A DNA stretch of 64,000 nucleotides from Galaxea fascicularis (taxonomy: Eukaryota; Cnidaria; Anthozoa; Scleractinia; Euphylliidae), in NCBI GenBank assembly GCA_948470475.1, contig OX419336.1, positions 1,855,001 through 1,919,000 of the forward strand. The letters are read 5' to 3'. The notes under the pieces are model-generated. The model ran no database searches. It was not told the origin of the DNA and saw nothing but the letters and a program-made list of their open reading frames with translations. Positions 38,501 through 47,500 of the stretch are shown one piece after another (positions within the stretch are counted from its first letter, which is position 1; each line of letters begins with the position of its first letter). A program made the translations under genes and the position numbers.

Positions 38501-41500
38501 GGTACAGTAGAAAAATTAAGTCCCTTTGATGTCGAATACTGTGCACGTTAAGATTGATTTTATCAGAATCGATTGTTTTCAACTTTCTGCACTACTGAAC
38601 GCTAACCTCGACCGACGAGAATCAAATACGAGTCGTCTTGATGTTACAAGGAAGATGTTAAAAACTTTTTTTAATGAAGGTCGAGTGAAAAATTCTGCCG
38701 AGTGCTTGTAAATTCTTGTTTGTTTTGGTGTGAACGTCATACAGGAAACATCTCTTTTTTCTCGGTTGATAATTATGATTTTAGTCCAATTTCTCCACGT
38801 TCTTCCGTCCTTTTTCTGATCTACTTAATGACCCTCCCAGTGTTTCCTTTGCGAGGTTGATGCCCAAAACAAGTTTCCTTCACCCTTTTTCTATGTGCCA
38901 GTTAACAGAATACTTCTTCGCGAAAAGCACTCTTTCCGATGAAGACGACGGCAGAAATCCAGCATTGAAGAAGCTTGAGTCTCAAAACAAGACAACAGAC
39001 GGGCCTGGCAGATCACCAGCTCAAGGTGAGGGCGGCCTACATGCACCCACTCTACATGTCGGGCGTCGTAGAAGGAATATCTGAGCAACTAATTTTCCCT
39101 AAACATATTTATCGCATAAATTCTGCGACAGACCGATCTATGCTTCAAAAACCACTCTTGAAAATGTTAGGTTGCAACTTGATAGTTCTTTGTTTACATT
39201 TAATAATAAAATTCGTCTCCAAGTTTAACTTGGAGCTTAATAAGCTGTTTCGAAGTTGACAGGTGAAGCGGTTCTGTGTGTGTTTTGTTTTTCGGTTTTT
39301 TTCTTGAGGGGGGGGGGGGGTTGTTTGTCTGTCTGTTTTTGTTTTGTTTCTTTATTTGTTTGTTTGTTTACCGGTTTTTCACTTTTTTTAGATCCTAATC
39401 ATTTACGCAAGCGCAAATGATTGAGATTGAGATTTTGCTACGGGTTAAATCCAACACGTTTACGAGGAGAAAGAGACAGTGATCGAAGCTTATTTTTTTA
39501 GCCAACACTTTTGAAAATTATGTGGTTACACATAATTCTTCCCTCAGGCAGCGGAATCACGGCGAAATTTTTTTGTAGTGTATGTTTGTTTATTTCATTG
39601 CTTGTGTGGGTTGATCTCCAGGCTCATATCATTCAACTTTCAATTAATTGATTTAGTGAAGAGACTGTTTTCTTTATGGCTTATAGCAGTAGAGCAGAGT
39701 GCTAAAACAACAAACTAAATTTGATATTGCATGCCGAGTGCGCCCTTTGTGGTGTTTTGTTGTTACCAAAGTGTTTTAATCCGCAGTTGAAGCAAGCCAT
39801 TAGCGGATTATAAAATAACTGAAAGGCAGCCAACTTTCTTAGCCATACTACATGAAAGAAAGCTGTGACCAAGAAGAACGCACTCTACCGACAGATGAAC
39901 CTTGTTCCCAATTTTGAAGAACGGAAACTTGGAAACGAGGTCGCCAAATGTCTGTGCCTCGTTATCAGTAACAACCCCATCCTCTCCAGTCTTCCTCCGC
40001 CGATATCGCTCTGTCTTCTGAAAACATGAAGTGGACACGACATAACTTATTTTTAGACTGTTTCCCGATTATACTTCACCCCGCAGTCATGAAAACCTTG
40101 GCGCTCTGCTTCTCATTTCACGTTGAATAATTTTTCAGGAGGTTATCCAATTTTCCTTGATGTTAATCCGTGAAGTATTAAAATGATCAAAAATGATTAT
40201 CACTGAAACTACCTTTCGACTTGGTTATCCCAAAGTTATTTAGACGGCATTTCAATATCCCTTAAACAATTTTGTTGTTTATTCTCTACCCTTGAAACAC
40301 TTTTGGAGCCTTGTATGACAAAAGATTGCAACAGAATAACATAAACACGGAAAGGATTTTGTCTATGTTTCACGGTTTCTTTTGTTTTTAGTTTGTTTCT
40401 ATGTTAGTTTGTTAATTTATTTGTTTGTTTGTTTGTTTGTTTTTTTTGGGATGCACAAAACATGACATACCACGCTAGATAGTAAAAGCCCGGATGTTGG
40501 GAAAGCACCTTTTCTAGGCACGCGAGCGATACAGGGGGCAAGGGGCGGCGATATTTCTACGCCCTGTTGTGTGTGCGGTTTAGGGTCTTTCTAATACACA
40601 CACAGCCGGACGGGCTGTGGCGGTATTTTTTGGAGAACACGAAGTGTATTTGTGTAATTGTGGTTTTAGTTTGGCTTGTTTTCTTCAGTTTATCGAGTCA
40701 CGTATAAGGTTCTTACGATTACGCTTTACAACTTTCTAGTCTGTCGATAATTTACCGTTTTGAACGTTTCTCCATTCAACTCAGATCCCCTGAGTAGTGG
40801 TTTCCTGTGGCGCTTCTAAGTTTTAATTCGATCGATTAATTCCTCAAGTGGGTCTACTCAAAGCAAATGTGCCAGTGCCTTCCTGTAGCACTGTTGATTT
40901 TACAGCTTCTCTTACAACAGACAATAAAATCATTAATATATGCCACTCAAATGGTAGAAAGTATTAAAAATAGAGCTCTTAACACTAATGAGTTGTGATG
41001 GAATCACCTGCTGTTTGCTTGTAACCTCCTGCCGAGAACTGTTTGTACTTTGAACGTGTTTTAATTTTGCATAAGAAAGGCGACACAAGATAAATGATCT
41101 CTTAAGAATGCTCTTAGTTTTTAATAAAATCACTCATAGAACTCTTAAGTATATCACTTAAAGAACTCAGTAGTGAGGTATAAATAGTACCACTATTCGT
41201 TCAACGTAAAATTTAATCTTTTCTGTCATGCAAAGGTGAATTGTCGCTAGCTTCTAAGTTCAGTGAAATGCTTTTGAATCACGGATCAGCGACGGCACGT
41301 TATTCTATCTAGCGAAACAACCTGTTAACAAGACAACTTATCAACCTTACGGGGAACATCTGGCTTCATTTACTAATAGTTATCGTATTGCATGTTTCCC
41401 CCTCAGGACATGGTAAGTTGCACAGAACGCCCAACGCTGAATCTTCATACGAGCGTAAACTTCTTCGTGTGCGGGAAACACTTGGCCGATTGAAGCGAAC

Positions 41501-44500
41501 TACGGACTCGGCTGCTTTGGGTTTCCTGTCTCGTTTGCTGGACACCAAGCTGGACGAAAACGGAAAAGGTTAGTTCACTGATCATCTACATCAAGGCAGT
41601 CTGAATTTCGGGTTTTTTTCGATCAAATTGCTCTTGGGAAGGATTAACTACCTTGGTGTATCCGTCGAAGGTTAGTCGAAGTTTTGCAGCAGTTGTTACG
41701 AGGAAACAATTTACCGGTGTTCACGAGATTTCTTTAGTATAAAGGGTTTAATTTTTAGACAGATAGCTATAAAGTTCCTCAAAGATGACCCCTGTCATAT
41801 TTAGCACTTCAAGTTAAGTTTAGTGTTAGCATAGCCCAAATAAACAGCAACATGCATGGTTTGTTGTCGTTCGTATAGGAACCCATTAAGGAGGTTCGAC
41901 AACTGTAGTGGCTTGATGCAGATTATTTATTTGTGTTGGTAGTTTTACTCACTGTTTGTCGGCAAAAATAGTGTTAGTGTTAATAACATAGAGAACAGCA
42001 GCAACCTCTTTTACCACCATTAAAAGTTCAAAAATATTTATTCTCCATTCCTCAAATGTCTAACTCTTCCCTCTGCAAAACCACAAATTTTTGTCTATCA
42101 AAAAGTTTAACTTGAAGCGCAAAGTGTTTTTGTTTTAGCAATAATGCGGTTCAACACATCTCGAACGGTCCACTGAGAAAGTCTCTTTTAATAGCCTCTT
42201 TATCCATGGCACCGACAACTTACTTTTACAACCGAAGAATGTTACTATCTTTAATATCTATTTTTCAAGTGTTTAATGTGTTCCCCACCGTCTTTGGTGG
42301 AGTTTAACCAAACCAGCCGTAATTTGTACTGACAGTTTGTTGGCATAAACCTCTGCCAGTGGGGCCCCAATGAACAAGACAAACCAAGCTCCACATTTCA
42401 AGACTTTTGCCCAGTCTTTTTCCTCTCCCTAAAAAAGACAATTCCGGATCTCTCATTTAAATAGTTCGTTAGACATTCTGACAAAACTTGATTCTGCACT
42501 GTTTCCTGTTTACAAGTACCCGTAAATCAGAGAAGTCATTTGCCTTTTGACATAGATATTCCAGTCGTAACTCAAGCCTTATCTTATCTCACCATATTAT
42601 TAGCAACTTGTAATTAGCTCTCGTGGATAATGTTTGTAAAACCAAACGTTCAATCAAGTGATGGCTTCTACTAATAACTGAATGCTTCAAACTGATAAAT
42701 AATAGAGCTGGTCTTCGATTCTGCTTATTTTTGCATTCTTATTTTGGGAAATCCTTTGGCTAGTCTATAAGAAGTGAAAAAGAGAGTAATCATCCTCAAA
42801 CACATCAAGAAAGTACCCGTTTCCCTTGATCTTCTTCTCGTATCTCAGTACCCGGCAACAGTATCTATGTAGTTTTTAACATGTTTCTACTTGCTACCCA
42901 TTGCTGACCAAGCAAGTTTCTCAGATTGGTTGACATATTGGCAAAAGTGGTGTCCCTGAGTCTGCCGGTTACACTGGACAATTCACCTGAAAGTGGTAGC
43001 TATTGCTTGTTATGCAATGACGTACACTTTTTCATTCTTTGTTAGGTTTACAAGAGTACAAAAAGCGACTGCATGAGCTTTTGAAGCATCTTGTCGAGTC
43101 TCAAAGTTCTTCTTCAGGTATAGTCAAGACCACTTCGTTTGCTTTTGTTTGTTTGTATCGTTGTTTCTGTTAAAGAATTCGCATTTAAACCGTCCAGGCT
43201 GAGACGGTTGCTGATTAGCAATTTTAGCAAAAATTGCAAAAACTATTTTTTTTCCTCGTATCTTCCATTTTTCGGAACAAATTTGTAATTATTCTTAGGA
43301 TTTACCAGCTGGCTTTAGGAATTCCCAGTATTCCCGTTTAAACTGAACATCGCACTGCGGGTTGACTGGCTGAAAAAGTGAGGGGCTATTCGTAGTGAGC
43401 GCTGTGTCACGTTGTCCCTACAGCGCAACACAATCAGAGAAACACATGTTCTGTCGTTTTAATTAAAAAGTCAAGTGTTGTGAAGATGATAACTGCTCGG
43501 TAGACCCCTCGCGTGTCTCTCTTTTTTAACATCACCCTAATTAAAAGGAGGAATGACTAGCATATGTATAAATGTGGTATATATTATAATCCGCGTTTCG
43601 TTAAAATAGATGTTTTCTTCTTCCTGTCTCTTTGAAAGAAATGAAGTTCAAAAAAAAAACTTAGCCTGCAGGCGTAGTTTGGGGTGAGTAGGGACTGAAA
43701 ATTTTCGCGAAAACGATCTCAGATTATGGACAAGGATATTAAAAAACGAAACAAATGGGATCAATGGGGTGAAAGTCCAAGATGACGACCTAACATACGA
43801 ACGCACTCGCCCGCCTCAAAAAATGCCTGCACCGCAGGATGAACAAAAATGTTCTTACGCAACACATGGGTAGTGGCTGATTTTACGAATAAATGCTTTC
43901 AGATCTCAGTAAAGTGCATGATATACTTCTCAGCTGAGTGAAACCTGCTTTTAAATTCCTTTACACTCAAAATTCTTCCTTTTTTTCCAGGTTTACTTCT
44001 GTATCAAGGATTTTTTTTCTGACTTTTAAAAAACTCCAAAGTGCGAACTTTTTTTCATTAAATGTAACTGACTTAGTTACAATTTCTGGCGTCCGTTTTT
44101 CGAAACACCCGAAACCTTTCGGGCCTATTTTGGGTTTCATAATTTCCTACATATCATAAAAATAAAGACGTTTGCGGGCATGAAATTTTGCAACAAATTC
44201 CCTTTCCAATCTTGAAATCATAGTGAAAGGCCATCGTCTAAGTATAAGCTTATTGAAACTTTAGAAATGTCCTTTTGGGCTCGAAAGGTTTTCGGGACGT
44301 TCGACAAACGGTCCCCAGGTACCAGTCCTCGCGCAATGAAAGCGTCCTGGCTATACTTGCTTTCTGAAAAGATGTTTTAAAGGAGTCACGTTGCTGATGT
44401 TGTTTTACTGTGTTCCGTGTCTTATACAGACTGTAAAGTTATCGACCCACTGAAGTTAGAGCAGTCGCTATGTCACGTGCTTATGGATAAAGCGCTGCTG

Positions 44501-47500
44501 AACTGCCTCTTGTTATTGGACAAAGCTGACATGGAGTCCCGGATGAAAGTTCTTGCAGTGCAGCGATTTGATTGTTCGGGTATTTTAAATTGGGATTTCA
44601 TTTATTTATTTATTTGTTTATTTCTTTGTTTGTGGTACATAATAGTCTCAAGTCTCTGGCAATTCCGTTAACTGTCTGTAAGGTGGTGACTTCGCGTGTC
44701 TTCATTTTGCGCATTCACTCCGTTCTCATGCGCAAGCAAATTCTTGAATCGTTTAATTTGTATCCCTTTAGGATTTAATGGCGCGACACCCGTTCATTTC
44801 GACTGTTCAAGTGTATCCAGCGATGACTTTGTTGCTTCTCCACGCCTGCCGGGAGCGAGAAATCTAGAGGGGCGTTTTACATCAGTGGATGAGGGGGTGG
44901 TACTAGAGAGCTCAAGTGAAAGCGCTAACAGCCGTGAGAAGCTGGCTGTGCATCTGGAAAACACCATGGAGGAACTTGAAGGAGAAAACAAGCGGCTATA
45001 TGAGAAAAACGAAGAGTTGAGAAAACGATGCGAACAGGCAGAAAACGAGAAAAGCGAGTTAAGTCTTAAGCTTCTTGAGTGTGAAAGAAAGCTAGAAAGA
45101 TGCGAAAAGAAATTGAGCGTCTATACGGTGTCACAGAACACAGATATTGTTGATTTGCAAGACAAAATGGAAGTGAAAGAGTTTGAAGCGTGCGAGTTGT
45201 TCACCCGTGTGGAAGATCTCGAAGATGAACTGCGGGCAAAAGAAGAAGCCATAAGCGTACTTAAAGAAAACGAAAGAAGGCTACGAGCACAGTCTTCCGA
45301 GCAAAGAAAACGCGCAGAAGATGTGGAAGAACAGAACGCGAAACTTCAGCTAAAAGTTCGGCAACTGGAGGTTAATTTTGAGCAGAGTGAGTTGAAACTT
45401 GCTTCTTACACGGGGTCGGAATTGCTTGAGAGCAGTAAAATAACAAAACAGTTGGAAAGTTTGATTGCAGAGAACAAAGAGCTTAGCTTGAAAGTTTTTC
45501 AGCTAGAAGATAAATCAAAAGAAGTGAGTGGTATTTCGGGCTCTGCACAGAACGACAAAGATAACGATTTGGAGTTTTCTGAGGACCAGAAAAAGACCTT
45601 AGAAAGAAAAATAATTGATTTGGAAGTTAAGCTCAAGGAGCAGCAAGTCAAGATTTTAAGTGTAAAAGAGTACGAACGCAGGCTCCGTGCAGAACTTTGC
45701 AAAGAGATGACGAAGAAGTTAACAAAGGCCCAAACACGAAGTCGCGAACTTGGTGAAAAAATCTTTGAGCTGGAGTCCAAGCTCCGGGAAGCAGAGCAGC
45801 AGTACTCGACGGTGAAGGGACTGGATATAAACGCTCGAAGTGTCATGCGCGATGGCATAAAATCGTTGGCAGACAAATTAAAAGATGCCGAATTGCGTAA
45901 TAAGGAATTGAGCGCAAGTGTTCAAGATGCCGAAGAACGACTACGCCTCTCACAGCAAGAGGTGCTCGATGTAAAACAGTCCGAAATCAATTTGCGAGAG
46001 AAAGCACAGCTGCTGGAGATGGAACATTGCAGAATAATTGAGAAATTGAACACCCGTAAAGATGAAAAATCCACACGTGCCTCTTCTGGAAGGATGGCAG
46101 ATAGACTAGAAAAATTGAGAAAGGAAAACTCAAATCTTTCTTTGGAACTGAAATCGTACAAAGAGAACATTTTGAGACTGGAAAGAGATTTGCTTCGAAA
46201 GGATCAGGAAATTTTAAACCTGAGAAACGATTCGGTAGATCTATCCAGTGACGTGTGCAAGTTGAGAAGCGAGCTGGATGAAACCATGAAAGAAAAAACC
46301 GAGCTGGAGAGAAATTTCGCAAGAATCACCAAAGCAGAAGAGAAACTTGTTACCGAAGTTGCTGTATTGCAGGAGGAACTGGATACAGTAAGGAGAACAG
46401 ATAAAACTGAGGAAAAAGAACAAGTCACGAAAGGAGACTGGAGCGAGTCGTCCGCATCAACTTTGCTGATTGGTGAAGTAAATTTCGAACTTCCAGTCCA
46501 GTCCCTCAGCGCTAGTACCTTTTCCGAAGAACTGGAAAACAGTGATATGATCGAGGAGTCAGAAGTTCACCCACGGAAAAGTCTTGACGAGTACAGGGAA
46601 CTGCAAACTGCTATGGACGAGCTTCGATTAGAGAACTCCCTAATGAGTCAGAAGAACGAAAAGCTGACTCAAGAAATCCAGACACTTGAAGCTAACTTGT
46701 CGATTGTGGAGAAAGCATTTCAGGTTTACCGTTCAGAAAACGAGTGCCTGCTACAAGAAATAAATCTCAAATCAGCGGAAGCCACCGCTGTTAGGACTTA
46801 TGCTTCGTTCTGCAGCGAGAACGCAAATGAACTTCGACCAGCAATAACAGCTCAGAGAGAAAACGAAGCCACTTTAGAGAAGAGGCTCATTGACCTAGAA
46901 ATGGAGTCGGCCAGCATAAGAAATGAGATGGGACATGGAATGTTAGAATTTTCAGAGCTGAAGGAAAAGAAAGAATCACTCCAGAAAAAGGTTGCAGAGG
47001 CGAGCCTTGTCGTTGACCACTTGAAGCAAGAAATTCTTGGTCTTGTCAATGGCATGTTAACACTTCAGAGAGATTTAAACTTTAATGTCGATAAGATGTT
47101 GGTTTGTCTTGGTTTGGATGAAACGAGTGTACAACGCTTTCGAGTTGGGCCACCCTCTGTTGACTCAAATGATACGTTGACGCAAACTGAAGAGTCAAGC
47201 AGTGAAGTGAGCAGTGAAATCAGCGATATCTTTTCATGGAAATCTCCATTTTCGTTCTGCCCTCTTCCTGATAAAGAAGGCTTTGTGAATCCGTCAGACG
47301 TAAGTGTTATGAGAGAAAACAAAACAGAGATTCTACACCTGCACGAGGACTTAAAGGCGAAACTATTTACAATTAAGGACGCGTTAAGCCGAGTACCTGA
47401 TGTACCGCAGCATTCTGTTGAACGTAAAATGGAACTTAAAAGCGACTTTGGCGGTGATGCTTTCGTGGATACTTCCAAGTGTAGTACTGTGTTGCCGAGA